64,000 nucleotides of DNA, taken from NCBI RefSeq assembly GCF_003097515.1, contig NZ_CP029188.1, positions 744,001 through 808,000 of the forward strand, in the 5' to 3' direction. This DNA comes from Streptomyces tirandamycinicus. Lineage in GTDB: Bacteria > Actinomycetota > Actinomycetes > Streptomycetales > Streptomycetaceae. Of this stretch, positions 24,400-38,739 are shown piece after piece. The notes below the pieces were generated by a model that saw nothing but the letters and a program-made list of their open reading frames with translations, was not told the origin of the DNA and searched no databases. How positions within the stretch are numbered: the stretch's first letter is position 1; each line of letters starts with the position of its first letter. The position numbers and the translations under genes are program-made.

Positions 24400-26682
24400 C
24401 TATCGCCTGGGGGTCCGGTCGGCGGCCGGTGCGGCCGCGACCTGGGTGGTGGCCTGGGCACCCTGGCCGACGGCCTGGTTGGCGACCACGCTCACGCCGC
24501 CCTGCTGGAGGACACCGTTGTTGAGGATGGTCTGTGTCTGGGTACGGAAGTCGGCGGTGTCCACGCCGTGTTCGTCCAGGAACTCCCGTACGGCCGCCAG
24601 GGTGTGCCGGTCCAGTGCGGCGAGCGCGCTCTCGGCGTCGCCGCGCTGGAAGTGGTTGAGGTAGGCCGGACTGAGCGCGGCCTCGCGGATGCTGAGCCGG
24701 GCTCCGCGGTCGAAGGCCGGGTCCTGGGCGGCGGCCTTCCGCTCCCGCCCGAGGGTGCGGGTCCTGCGGGAGCCGTAGCGGGCGTACCGCAGGGCGGAGG
24801 CGGGTGCGGCGAACAGCGCGGCGCCGGTGCGCCGCAGGGCGGTCAGCGCCAGCGCCCGCCGGTGCTCGTCGGTGAGCCTCGCGGGCAGTGAGTCCACGGC
24901 GTGCAGGTCGGGGCGTACCGGACCGAGGATGTGCCGGTCGCACCGCAGGTGCAGCGTCCTGCCGGACACGGCCACCTGCAGGAACTGGCTGGGCACCACC
25001 TCGTCCCCCCAGAGCGGCAGATGGGCGGCCAGGTGGTGGCGGGCCGGGCCCTCCGGGTTCAGGGCGATCCGTCTGACCTCGGGAGCGGGCAGACGGGTGG
25101 CGGGCGCCCGTCCGGGGTGGGGCAGGAGGAGGGCGTTCGCCGCGACCTGCGTACCGCTGACGAGTACCCGGTCCTCCAGTCGCAGCCCCGTCAGGCCCCG
25201 GCCGTCCAGGAGGGGCTCGCCCGGGTGCCGTCCGGCCGCGTTCCGCAGCCCGGACCGCAGGCACTCCACCACGTCCCAGGCGTCGAAGGGAGTGACGGTG
25301 CCCCGCTCCGCCCTGGAGCCGGACGGGCTCTGGGCGGGCAGCAGCGGGATCGACAGGGCCCAGTGGGAGTCCTTCCCGGAGTGGCCGATGAACGGCGAGA
25401 AGCCGCTGTAGACGGTGACGTTGCCGTGCTGAGCCTCGGCCAGCTTCGTGATCCGGGCCTGCGCCCACGGTTCGGCGGGCAGCGGCTGGGGCACCGCGTC
25501 CGGGGAGAAGGACTCTCTGCGGAGCATGCGGAGCCGGGCGTCGACGTCCCGTTCCGCCGCGGCCACCGTGCGGAAGGCCAGCACGCCCGCCACGAGCACG
25601 GCGAGCAGCGCCGGTATGCCGCCGAGATAGCCGCCGAACAGCCATGCCGGGAACCCCGGCAGCGGGAGCGCGGACAGGGCGAGGCCCATCGGTAAGGCGG
25701 TGGCGAGCAGGGCGGCGCCCGTCACCGCCAGCCGCCGCACGGCCTGGCCGAAGTCCGGCAGTTCACGGCCGCGTAAGGAGCGTCCCGGCACCCGGGCCGC
25801 CGCGCCCAGGGCTTTGAGGGCCAACGCGCCGAACAGCAGCCAGAACGGGGCGAACAGCAGCACCGGGCCGAACGCCAGTGTCAGCCGCCGGTCCCTGCGC
25901 GCCGTCAGCCGGCGGGCGGCCAGGCAGTGCCGGGCGACCGGGACCAGGTCGACGCCGGGCGACACCGCGACGGCGGCCAGTTCGTCGGCCAGTACGTCCT
26001 CGACCACGAGGCGGGCGAACGCCGGGTCGGTGTAGGCCGCCGCGCACAGATAGCGGGTGGCGTCGCCCGGGGCGCTGCCGGTCGGGGCGGTGGCGGGTCC
26101 GTCGGGTGAGGTCATGCCCCTCTTCCTTTCGCGGGTGCGGCCCGCCGCTCCGCGACCGGCCGGCGCGGGGGTGCCCGCTACGGCGAAGACGGCGGCCACG
26201 ACGAGGCCGAGCAGGACTCCGAAGCAGAGCGAGTCCACGAGGATGTAGACGAGGGCCGCTGACGGGTCCGGGCCGAAGGCGAGCGCCGTGGCGGGGTCGC
26301 CCCACAGGACGAGGGCCCAGGAGGGCAGCGCCGCGAGCAGGGCGATGAGCACCCCGGTGCCGAGCGCGGCGGCCCACTGGGCGCCCCGTGCCCCGGATGC
26401 GGGCCGGACCAGCCGGGGTACCAGCAGCGCGATGCCGAGGATCACGGCCACGAAGCCGGCGTTCCCGCTCCAGGCGATCGTGGCGGACTGGGGGTCGGGC
26501 CCGGGTGTGAGGTCCCAACGGGGTACGTACAGCGCGCGGTACAGCAGTTCCAGTACGCGGTTGTCCGTCCATCCGGCGGTCAACGCGTCCACGACCCACG
26601 GACTTCCCACCACGACGACGAGCGCGCAGAGCAGGACGACTGTCCCGCGCAACGAGTTCCCCGTACTGCCCGCCCGCCCCAT
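24400..26682 (-). CDS. large membrane protein, possible fusion of two ORFs
   Basis: A 760-residue protein. Residues 1-185 contain about four hydrophobic segments. After a short basic linker (RTRERKRG) comes MTSPDGP at an internal ATG (26115) with its own strong ribosome site (GGAAGAGGGGC). The second part has two or three more hydrophobic segments (near residues 295 and 350-405), then a soluble domain and a C-terminus reading NNGVLQQGGVSVVANQAVGQGAQA. Thus either one polypeptide or two in-frame proteins may be made. GGGGGAGG precedes ATG 26682. No family recognised; its motif is shared with the small downstream protein. Confidence 0.7.
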   Translation of the reverse strand: MGRAGSTGNSLRGTVVLLCALVVVVGSPWVVDALTAGWTDNRVLELLYRALYVPRWDLTPGPDPQSATIAWSGNAGFVAVILGIALLVPRLVRPASGARGAQWAAALGTGVLIALLAALPSWALVLWGDPATALAFGPDPSAALVYILVDSLCFGVLLGLVVAAVFAVAGTPAPAGRGAAGRTRERKRGMTSPDGPATAPTGSAPGDATRYLCAAAYTDPAFARLVVEDVLADELAAVAVSPGVDLVPVARHCLAARRLTARRDRRLTLAFGPVLLFAPFWLLFGALALKALGAAARVPGRSLRGRELPDFGQAVRRLAVTGAALLATALPMGLALSALPLPGFPAWLFGGYLGGIPALLAVLVAGVLAFRTVAAAERDVDARLRMLRRESFSPDAVPQPLPAEPWAQARITKLAEAQHGNVTVYSGFSPFIGHSGKDSHWALSIPLLPAQSPSGSRAERGTVTPFDAWDVVECLRSGLRNAAGRHPGEPLLDGRGLTGLRLEDRVLVSGTQVAANALLLPHPGRAPATRLPAPEVRRIALNPEGPARHHLAAHLPLWGDEVVPSQFLQVAVSGRTLHLRCDRHILGPVRPDLHAVDSLPARLTDEHRRALALTALRRTGAALFAAPASALRYARYGSRRTRTLGRERKAAAQDPAFDRGARLSIREAALSPAYLNHFQRGDAESALAALDRHTLAAVREFLDEHGVDTADFRTQTQTILNNGVLQQGGVSVVANQAVGQGAQATTQVAAAPAADRTPRR

Positions 26683-26922
26683 GAGCCCTCCCCCGACGGC
26701 CTCCGCTGCAGCACTGTAGGGCAGCGGTGGCCGCCTGTCAGGCGAATGCCCCGTCCGCACGCGCCGCCGAGCCGCCCGGGCCGGTGCGGTGCCGCGCCGC
26801 ACCGCACGCTCACCCGGGCCGACCAGCGTGCTCAGGGGCCGACTGCAGCGCGCGGTCACATCCGGGGTGCCCGCCCGCCGTCCGTTCGGCCCGCCCGGCC
26901 GGGGTCCGGCCGGGTGCCGGCG

Positions 26923-27645
26923 TCAGGAGCGCACGATCCCCGATGCCCGCGCGGTCGCCAGCCATTCCGGGAACTCGGACACCAGGTGGTCGTACAGTTC
27001 TTCGTCGCTGAGCCGCCGTGGATCCCGCCCCGCGTGGAAGAAGCCCGCGTTGTCGACGGGGCGCTTCGCGGGGACCGCCAGGTCGTCGAGTCTGCGCAGG
27101 AAGTCGAACTGCCGGCTGCCGGGGTCGCCGAAGCCGATGAACTGCCAGAACATCGGCAGCTTCGCCGCCTTGCACACATAGCGTTCTGCGGCGGCTCGGT
27201 TGCTGGGGCCGCCGTCGGTCTGGAAGACGACGAGGGCGGGCTCGGTCGCGCCGCTGTCCAGGTAGTGGTCGATGACCGCGTCCATCGCGAGGTGGTAGTT
27301 GGTCCTGCCCATGTGACCGAGCCCGGCCACGATCCGCTCTATGCGGCCCTCGTGGCCGGCGAGTTCGACGTCCGTCTCGGCGTCGATATCCGTGGAGAAG
27401 AAGACGACGGGGACGCGCCCGTCGTCGTCCAGATGGGCCGCGAGGCCGAGGACCCGGTCCGCGAGGGCCTGGACGCTGCCGTCCTGGTAGTAGGGCCTCA
27501 TGGAGCCGGAGTAGTCGACCACCAGGTACACCGCCGCACGCCGGTCGCTCAGCCCGTGCTTGGCCAGCGAAACCCCGGCGGACTTGTAGAGGCTGACGAG
27601 GGCGGGCGCGGTCTCCTCGATCTTGCGCAGGCTGATGGCCGCCAT
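26923..27645 (-). CDS. VWA-domain protein, TerF/TerY-like
   Basis: A 240-residue von Willebrand A domain protein. The metal-ion site DYSGS (DxSxS) lies near residue 44, a conserved Thr occurs in RTNYH, and an Asp in FQTDGG. The start reads ISLRKIEETAPALVSLYKSAGVSL, as in stand-alone VWA proteins of tellurium-resistance-type clusters. No signal peptide or membrane helix, so it is likely a cytoplasmic adaptor. No other ter gene is visible in the window. GGAG lies about ten bases before ATG 27645. The 240-bp gap to the next gene downstream shows no feature. Confidence 0.85.
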   Translation of the reverse strand: MAAISLRKIEETAPALVSLYKSAGVSLAKHGLSDRRAAVYLVVDYSGSMRPYYQDGSVQALADRVLGLAAHLDDDGRVPVVFFSTDIDAETDVELAGHEGRIERIVAGLGHMGRTNYHLAMDAVIDHYLDSGATEPALVVFQTDGGPSNRAAAERYVCKAAKLPMFWQFIGFGDPGSRQFDFLRRLDDLAVPAKRPVDNAGFFHAGRDPRRLSDEELYDHLVSEFPEWLATARASGIVRS

Positions 27646-27856
27646 GGGTGTGTCTCCGTTCGCCGGGCATCCGCGGGTCCTGTGCGGGCCGGCACCCGTG
27701 CCGTGGGACTGCGCCGGAAAGGGGACACGCGCACCGCGAGACTACGGGCGCGTACCGTCACCGGGGAAGATGCCGCGGCGCCCGCCCATCATCCGGTCGG
27801 GGACGGGGGCAGGCGCCGCGTCTGTTCCGTACGCCTTTGTACGGGACGTCTATGAG

Positions 27857-27876
27857 GGACCGTCAGTGTACGGTCC
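27857..27876 (-). terminator. hairpin after gltD
   Basis: GGACCGT (27857-27863) and ACGGTCC (27870-27876) form a perfect 7-bp stem with a six-base loop, 19 bases past the gltD stop. The remaining gap up to the VWA start (27646-27856) shows no gene. Confidence 0.6.
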
Positions 27877-27894
27877 GGATGGTGAACCGCCGGA

Positions 27895-33937
<6,043 letters not shown>

Positions 33938-34001
33938 CGGCTCTCCCGTCGTCGTCGTGGCATATGGCGGTGCCGAGGGACGACGTTGGCCCTCCGCTGA
34001 A

Positions 34002-34017
34002 ATTTCGTGCAGGTTAC
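34002..34017 (-). promoter_or_regulatory. candidate GlnR half-operator upstream of gltB
   Basis: On the minus strand GTAAC, six bases, then GAAAT matches one a/b pair of the actinobacterial GlnR consensus (gTnAC-n6-GaAAC). It lies 65 bp upstream of the gltB start. PhoP boxes look similar, so specificity is uncertain. Confidence 0.45.
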
Positions 34018-34191
34018 ATGATGGAGTGGTTCTCGGGAAGCGGATAACCCATTCCAACATGCGGACACCGCGCAAGGGGATCGAGATGGCGGCGCAGGTG
34101 GGGGCGGGTGCGGACAGATCGCTTGGATCGGCGTCCCCGGACCCGGGATACAGAGCAGGCTTCGTTGCCCGCAGCGCTTGTGGCTCATGCC

Positions 34192-34234
34192 CGGCGGTTA
34201 AGGATTCGAAACCGCCGAGTAACGCCCCATGATG
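34192..34234 (+). promoter_or_regulatory. candidate extended GlnR operator / inverted repeat
   Basis: GTTAA-n6-GAAAC-n6-GTAAC-n6-TGATG (34197-34234) keeps the 11-base periodicity of two a/b pairs, the last being poor. The same bases contain an 8-bp inverted repeat, CGGCGGTT (34192-34199) and AACCGCCG (34210-34217), so part of the match may come from a hairpin. It lies about 260 bp upstream of gltB. Confidence 0.45.
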
Positions 34235-34632
34235 TGAGGCCAAGGACAAGTGTCGCACCTCACGGCCCGATAGGGCAGCAGGGCGGCGGCGGGAAATAGG
34301 TCACAGCCCCGGAAGGAGCCCCCGGAGGCGGCGAGCGGACGGGGGACGCCTTGGCGGGAAGGGTTCGCCGGGAAGTTCCGGCATCGAAGGGCGCAAGCCT
34401 CCCCGGACCCCGAAGGCCCAGGCATGGAGCGATCTCGGCCATCGAAGCCCAGGCACGGGATTCCGCCGGGCCCCGACGACCCCTCGAACCCAAGCGGGGC
34501 CCCGGGCCCTGGACGACCCCGGAAAAGTGTCGCCCGGCACCCCGTGGGCCCCGTGCCCCGGCCCACCAGCCGGCACGGGATCGCCCTGGTAACCGGATAC
34601 ACCCGGAGTTGCGCGTCGGCGCGGCGTGGGGG

Positions 34633-34724
34633 TACCTCCCGTACCCGAAGGGCTACGGGGGGCGGGGCACCTCCGTACCCGAACGGCGACGGGGGCACCT
34701 CCCGTACCCGAAGGGCGACGGGGG
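34633..34724. repeat. about 30-bp tandem repeat, three copies
   Basis: Units like CACCTCCCGTACCCGAAGGG followed by CGACGGGG recur at 34633, 34667 and 34696. Each can fold on itself (CCCGTACCC against GGG-CTACGGG). The surrounding 34235-34809 gap between gltB and the VIT gene otherwise holds no recognisable gene or known riboswitch. Confidence 0.8.
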
Positions 34725-34809
34725 TGGCGTGCGGGCGCCGCACGCCGGTCCACCGGGGTCTCGGGACCGGCCCCGACCGGGCCGTTGGACCGCGGCCCCG
34801 ACCGGACCG

Positions 34810-35538
34810 TCAGACCGCGGCCCCGACCAGGCTGCCGATCGCGTACGTCACGGCCGCGGCGGCGCCGCCCAGGGCCAGCTGCCGGAGCCCGCTGGACCAC
34901 CAGCCGCGCACGGTCACCCTGGACACCAGCGCTCCGCAGGCGAACAGCCCCAGCAGCGCCAGCAGCACCGCGGGCCACAGCGAGGTGGCACCCAGGAGGT
35001 ACGGCAGGACCGGCAGCAGCGCACCCAGGGCGAACGAGGCGAAGGACGAGACGGCGGCGACCGTCGGGGAGGGCAGGTCGTCCGGGTCGATGCCCAGCTC
35101 CTCGCGGGCGTGGATCTCCAGTGCCCGCTCAGGATCCCTGGACAGCTGCACGGCCACCTCGCGGGCGAGCCGGGGCTCCACACCGCGCGCCACGTACAGC
35201 GCGGCGAGCTCCTCCATCTCGTCGACCGGGTGCTTGCGCAGCTCGCGGCGCTCGACCTCGAGCTCCGCCTGGACGAGCTCGCGCTGCGAGGCGACCGAGG
35301 TGTACTCGCCGGCGGCCATCGAGAAGGCACCCGCCGCCAGTCCGGCGAGACCCGTGATCACGATGGTCTGCGGGGACACCGCCCCGCCCGCGACACCGCT
35401 CATCAGGGCGAGGTTGGACACGAGCCCGTCCATGGCGCCGAACACCGCGGGCCGCAGCCAGCCGCCGTTGACGTCCCGGTGCGTGTGGTTGTCGCGGTGC
35501 GCCTCGTGAAGCGTCGCCTCGGTCTCGATGATGGACAC
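34810..35538 (-). CDS. VIT1/CCC1-family transmembrane protein
   Basis: A 242-residue membrane protein of the vacuolar iron transporter family, expected to move Fe(II) or Mn(II) across the cytoplasmic membrane. After a His-rich start (HEAHRDNHTHRDVNGGW) come FGAMDGLVSNLALMSGVAGG and GLAAGAFSMAAGEYTSVASQ, the family signature of helices 1 and 2. A charged cytoplasmic loop with conserved Glu residues follows, then three hydrophobic segments. The start is GTG 35538, six bases after GGGGAG. Confidence 0.93.
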   Translation of the reverse strand: MSIIETEATLHEAHRDNHTHRDVNGGWLRPAVFGAMDGLVSNLALMSGVAGGAVSPQTIVITGLAGLAAGAFSMAAGEYTSVASQRELVQAELEVERRELRKHPVDEMEELAALYVARGVEPRLAREVAVQLSRDPERALEIHAREELGIDPDDLPSPTVAAVSSFASFALGALLPVLPYLLGATSLWPAVLLALLGLFACGALVSRVTVRGWWSSGLRQLALGGAAAAVTYAIGSLVGAAV

Positions 35539-35627
35539 AGCTCTCCCCTCGCTTCCGGAGCGGTCCGCGTCCGCGTCCCACCCCTTTCCCGCTCCCGAAA
35601 GTACGCTCGATGTAAGGGGCTCGCCAG

Positions 35628-35648
35628 CAAGGCAGGCTTTACTTACCT
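35628..35648. promoter_or_regulatory. possible weak iron-box-like sequence upstream of the VIT gene
   Basis: AAGGCAGGCTTTACTTACCT lies between the divergent VIT and ADP-ribosylglycohydrolase genes and partly resembles a DtxR/DmdR box. Symmetry is poor; it is listed because an iron transporter gene follows. Confidence 0.2.
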
Positions 35649-35772
35649 GGTCAGAGCGGTGGGCTTCGCACCTGGGCCGGACGTGTGAACCGGGGTTTCC
35701 CGCGCCCGCACCCGGCGTCCCGCGGGGGACAGATCGAGGATCAGGCCCCAAGGGGTGCGAAGGAGTGGCGCG

Positions 35773-36768
35773 GTGGACTGGATTGCATGCGATCGGGCCC
35801 GCGGCGCGCTCCTGGGGCTGGCCGTGGGCGACGCCCTCGGCGCGCCGGCGGAGAACATGCGGCCCTCCGAGATCCGCCGCCGCTGGGGCCGTATCGAGGG
35901 CTTCGTGACCGACAGCCCCGCGGGCACGGACGACACCGAGTACGCGATCTTCTCCGGACTGCTGCTCGCCCGGCACGGGTCGGCGCTCACCGTGGCACAC
36001 GTCGAGAAGGCGTGGCACCACTGGATCGCGGACCTGGACGAGGGGCCGTTCCGGGGTGCCGGCTTCAGTGAGCGCGGCACCCTGGAGAACCTGCGCCGCG
36101 GGCTGGCGGCGCCCATCACCGCGCAGCACCGGCACGCCTGGAGCGACGGGCTCGCCATACGGGCGGCGCCGTTCGGGGTGTTCGCCGCGGGATCCCCCGG
36201 CGAGGCGGCCCGGCTGGTGGCCGTCGACGGCTGCGTGAGCCACGACGGCGAGGGCATCTACGGCGGGCAGGCGGTGGCGGCGGGGGTGGCCGCGGCGATG
36301 GCGGGAGCCGGCCCGGCGGGAGTGATCGGCGCTGCCCTGTCCGCCGTCCCCCTGGACTCCTGGACGTCGCGCTCCCTGCGCCGGGCGGTCGTCGCCGCGG
36401 AACGGGCGGGGACGGATCCGCTCGGCCGCGAGCGGACGGTCCGCTCCGCGGTCGTGGTCGGCGGCTACCCGTGGACCGACCTGGCGCCCGAGGCGGTCGG
36501 TCTGGCCTTCGGCGCGTTCGCCGCGGCCCGGGGCGACTTCCGCACCTCGGTGCTGACCGCGGTCAACATGGGCCGCGACGCCGACACCACCGCGGCGGTC
36601 GCGGGCGCGCTGGCCGGGGCGATGTCGGGCGCCTCCGCCATCCCCCCGGACTGGGCCGCCGCGATCGGCCCGGTCCGGGGCAGCTGCCTCCCCTCCATGC
36701 GGGGCTACCACGTCCTCGACATCGCCGACCTGCTCACGCCGTACGACGACGCCGAGGCCCTGTCATGA
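35773..36768 (+). CDS. ADP-ribosylglycohydrolase family protein 1
   Basis: A 331-residue all-helical protein of the DraG/ARH family, whose characterised members remove ADP-ribose from proteins or related acceptors using paired Mg/Mn ions. Ligand motifs are intact: GLAVGDALGAPAE, the TDDTE pair near residue 50, and MGRDADTTAAVAGALAGA near 275. Start GTG 35773 is preferred over GTG 35755 because AAGGAG lies seven bases before it. It is the first of four consecutive paralogues and overlaps the second by ATGA. The substrate is unknown. Confidence 0.9.
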   Translation: MDWIACDRARGALLGLAVGDALGAPAENMRPSEIRRRWGRIEGFVTDSPAGTDDTEYAIFSGLLLARHGSALTVAHVEKAWHHWIADLDEGPFRGAGFSERGTLENLRRGLAAPITAQHRHAWSDGLAIRAAPFGVFAAGSPGEAARLVAVDGCVSHDGEGIYGGQAVAAGVAAAMAGAGPAGVIGAALSAVPLDSWTSRSLRRAVVAAERAGTDPLGRERTVRSAVVVGGYPWTDLAPEAVGLAFGAFAAARGDFRTSVLTAVNMGRDADTTAAVAGALAGAMSGASAIPPDWAAAIGPVRGSCLPSMRGYHVLDIADLLTPYDDAEALS

Positions 36769-38666
36769 CCCCCCGCCCGCTCGACTCCACCACTCCGGAC
36801 CAGCCCGCCCCCGACGCCCCGGACACTCCCCTGGACCTGGCGGCCGGCACCCCGGACACACCGGACGACGGGCCGGGGGAAGCGGCCCGGACCCCGGGTC
36901 CGGCCACAGGTCCGGCGACAGGTCCGGTCCCGGATCCGGCCACAGGTCAGGCCATAGCTCCGGTCCCGGACGAGGAGGAACGGCCCGCCCCGGCGAACGC
37001 CGGGTCCGGGGGGCCCGCGACGCACGGGCCCCCGGCCGACCCCACGAGCACCGACCTCACCGCGCGGAACCACCCGGCGCCCGGCGGCTCCGCCACGACG
37101 CACGGGCCCCCGGCCGACCCCGCCGGCGCGAACCCCACCGCGCCGGAGCGCTCGCCGAAGCCGCGGCACGCACGCCCGGTGGGGCGGCCGGAGCACGGGG
37201 CGGACCGGACCAGGCACCACCGGTCGCCCGAACACCAGTCGCCCGAACACCGGTCGCGCGGTGCGGCGGCGGACGACGGCACGGCCACCGCACGGGCCCG
37301 GCGGGCGGACGCCCCCGACGCTGCCGGGGCCGGGGGCCGCGGCCCCGTCGCGGGGTGGGGGTACTCGTCCTGGCTGCGCCCGGCGGCAGCCCGCCCCGGC
37401 GAGGCCGCGGGGACCGCCGCTCCCCCCGGGCACGACGCGTACCGCACCCGGATCGAGGGGCTGCTGCTCGGGCTCGCCGCCGGTGACGCCGCGGGGTGGC
37501 CGGCCGCGCGGCACCGGGCCGCGCGGATGCCCGAGTGGACCCGGCGCCTCACCCGTGAGCTCGACACGTTCGCCGAGCAGAACGCCACGACCACACTGCC
37601 GGTACCGATCGCCCTGAACCAGCCGCCCGAACCGCTGCGCCTCGGCCCGTCCGACGACGCGGAGTGGGCCGCCTTCACCGCCGAGACGGTCCTCGCCTCC
37701 GCCGCCGAGCGGTTCGACGGCCTCGACCCCGGCCGCCGGGTCCGCAGCGCCGTCGACCTCGCCTGGAACGCCCTGGCCGCGAAGATCGCCGCGGCCGAGG
37801 CCCGGGCTCCCGAGGTCGAGGCGGCCGTGCCTCCCCTCCGTGCCCGGATCTCCGTACGCGCGGGCCTCGGCAATCTCGCCACCGGACTGCGCCCGCCCGC
37901 CACGGGCCACGACAACCCGCACTACTTCGACGACGCCGCCTGCGTACGCGCCGCCGTGCTCGCCGTCGTCCACCCGGGCGACCCCCGGATGGCCGCCGAG
38001 CTGGCCGAGTTCGACGCGCGCTACACCCAGGACGGCGACGGCGTGCACGGCGCCCGCGCCATGGCGGCCGCCGTCGCCGCCGCACTCGGCGGCGCTCGGG
38101 TGGACGCCGCCGTCGACGCCGCCCTGGCCGAACTCCCCGAGGCCACCGAGATCGGCCGAAACGCCCGGCACGCCCTGGCGCTCGCCCGCCACGCGGAGGA
38201 CGCGTTCTCCCTCGTGCCCCTGCTGGAGCACCAGATCGTCGACCACGTCTACAGCTACGGCATCGCCGCCGCCGAGACCGTGCCCGTCGCCCTCGCCCTG
38301 GTGACGGCGGCGCGCGGCCGGATGGGCGGGGCCCTCCCCGCCGCCGCGTGCCTGTCACGCGTCGCGGACTCCGCGCCCGCCCTCGCCGGCGCGCTGACCG
38401 GGGTCCTCGGCGGGGCGCGGGCCGTTCCCGCGACCTGGCGGGACGCCTGCCGCACCCTGGCCGGCTGCGCCCTGCCCCGCCTCGCCGGTACGGACCTGCT
38501 GGAACTCGCGGGACGGCTGGCCCGCGTCATCCGCCCACCGGACGCACCCCCGGAAGCACCGCACGCCCCGCCGTCCACCGCCCCACCGTCCACCGCGGCG
38601 GCGGCCCCCGCGGCCCCGGCCACTGCCGCCACCGGCGGCGGACCCGGCCGGTCCGCGGGCCGGTAA
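36765..38666 (+). CDS. ADP-ribosylglycohydrolase family protein 2, long disordered N-terminus, degenerate ligands
   Basis: A 633-residue protein. The first 220 residues are Pro/Thr/Gly-rich and probably disordered, with internal repeats (PATGPATGPVPDPATGQ; two copies of THGPPADP). The helical domain then shows GLAAGDAAGWPAARH, but SDDAE replaces TDDT and, at the C-terminal ligand loop, SRVADSAPALAGALTG replaces GRDADT, losing the first Asp. Metal binding may thus be weakened, and it could be regulatory. A low-complexity Ala/Pro tail ends the protein. ATG 36765 overlaps the previous stop. Confidence 0.8.
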   Translation: MTPRPLDSTTPDQPAPDAPDTPLDLAAGTPDTPDDGPGEAARTPGPATGPATGPVPDPATGQAIAPVPDEEERPAPANAGSGGPATHGPPADPTSTDLTARNHPAPGGSATTHGPPADPAGANPTAPERSPKPRHARPVGRPEHGADRTRHHRSPEHQSPEHRSRGAAADDGTATARARRADAPDAAGAGGRGPVAGWGYSSWLRPAAARPGEAAGTAAPPGHDAYRTRIEGLLLGLAAGDAAGWPAARHRAARMPEWTRRLTRELDTFAEQNATTTLPVPIALNQPPEPLRLGPSDDAEWAAFTAETVLASAAERFDGLDPGRRVRSAVDLAWNALAAKIAAAEARAPEVEAAVPPLRARISVRAGLGNLATGLRPPATGHDNPHYFDDAACVRAAVLAVVHPGDPRMAAELAEFDARYTQDGDGVHGARAMAAAVAAALGGARVDAAVDAALAELPEATEIGRNARHALALARHAEDAFSLVPLLEHQIVDHVYSYGIAAAETVPVALALVTAARGRMGGALPAAACLSRVADSAPALAGALTGVLGGARAVPATWRDACRTLAGCALPRLAGTDLLELAGRLARVIRPPDAPPEAPHAPPSTAPPSTAAAAPAAPATAATGGGPGRSAGR

Positions 38667-38739
38667 CTCGCCTCTCCCGGCCGCGAATCCCCGACGCCGC
38701 CTGCCTCCCCCGCACCCGCCCCGGGTGGACAATTCCGGC

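Noticed and set aside
26860..26922. Extension of the large membrane protein gene to 26859
   Set aside because: The sequence before ATG 26682 is Arg/Pro-rich, and GGGGGAGG directly precedes that ATG.
34190..34225. tRNA-like TTCGAATCC sequence on the minus strand
   Set aside because: No cloverleaf arms fit around it; it belongs to an 8-bp inverted repeat and candidate GlnR site.
33938..34258. Longer N-terminus for gltB
   Set aside because: The extension lacks a ribosome site, spans the regulatory region and precedes the standard propeptide-Cys start of GOGAT.
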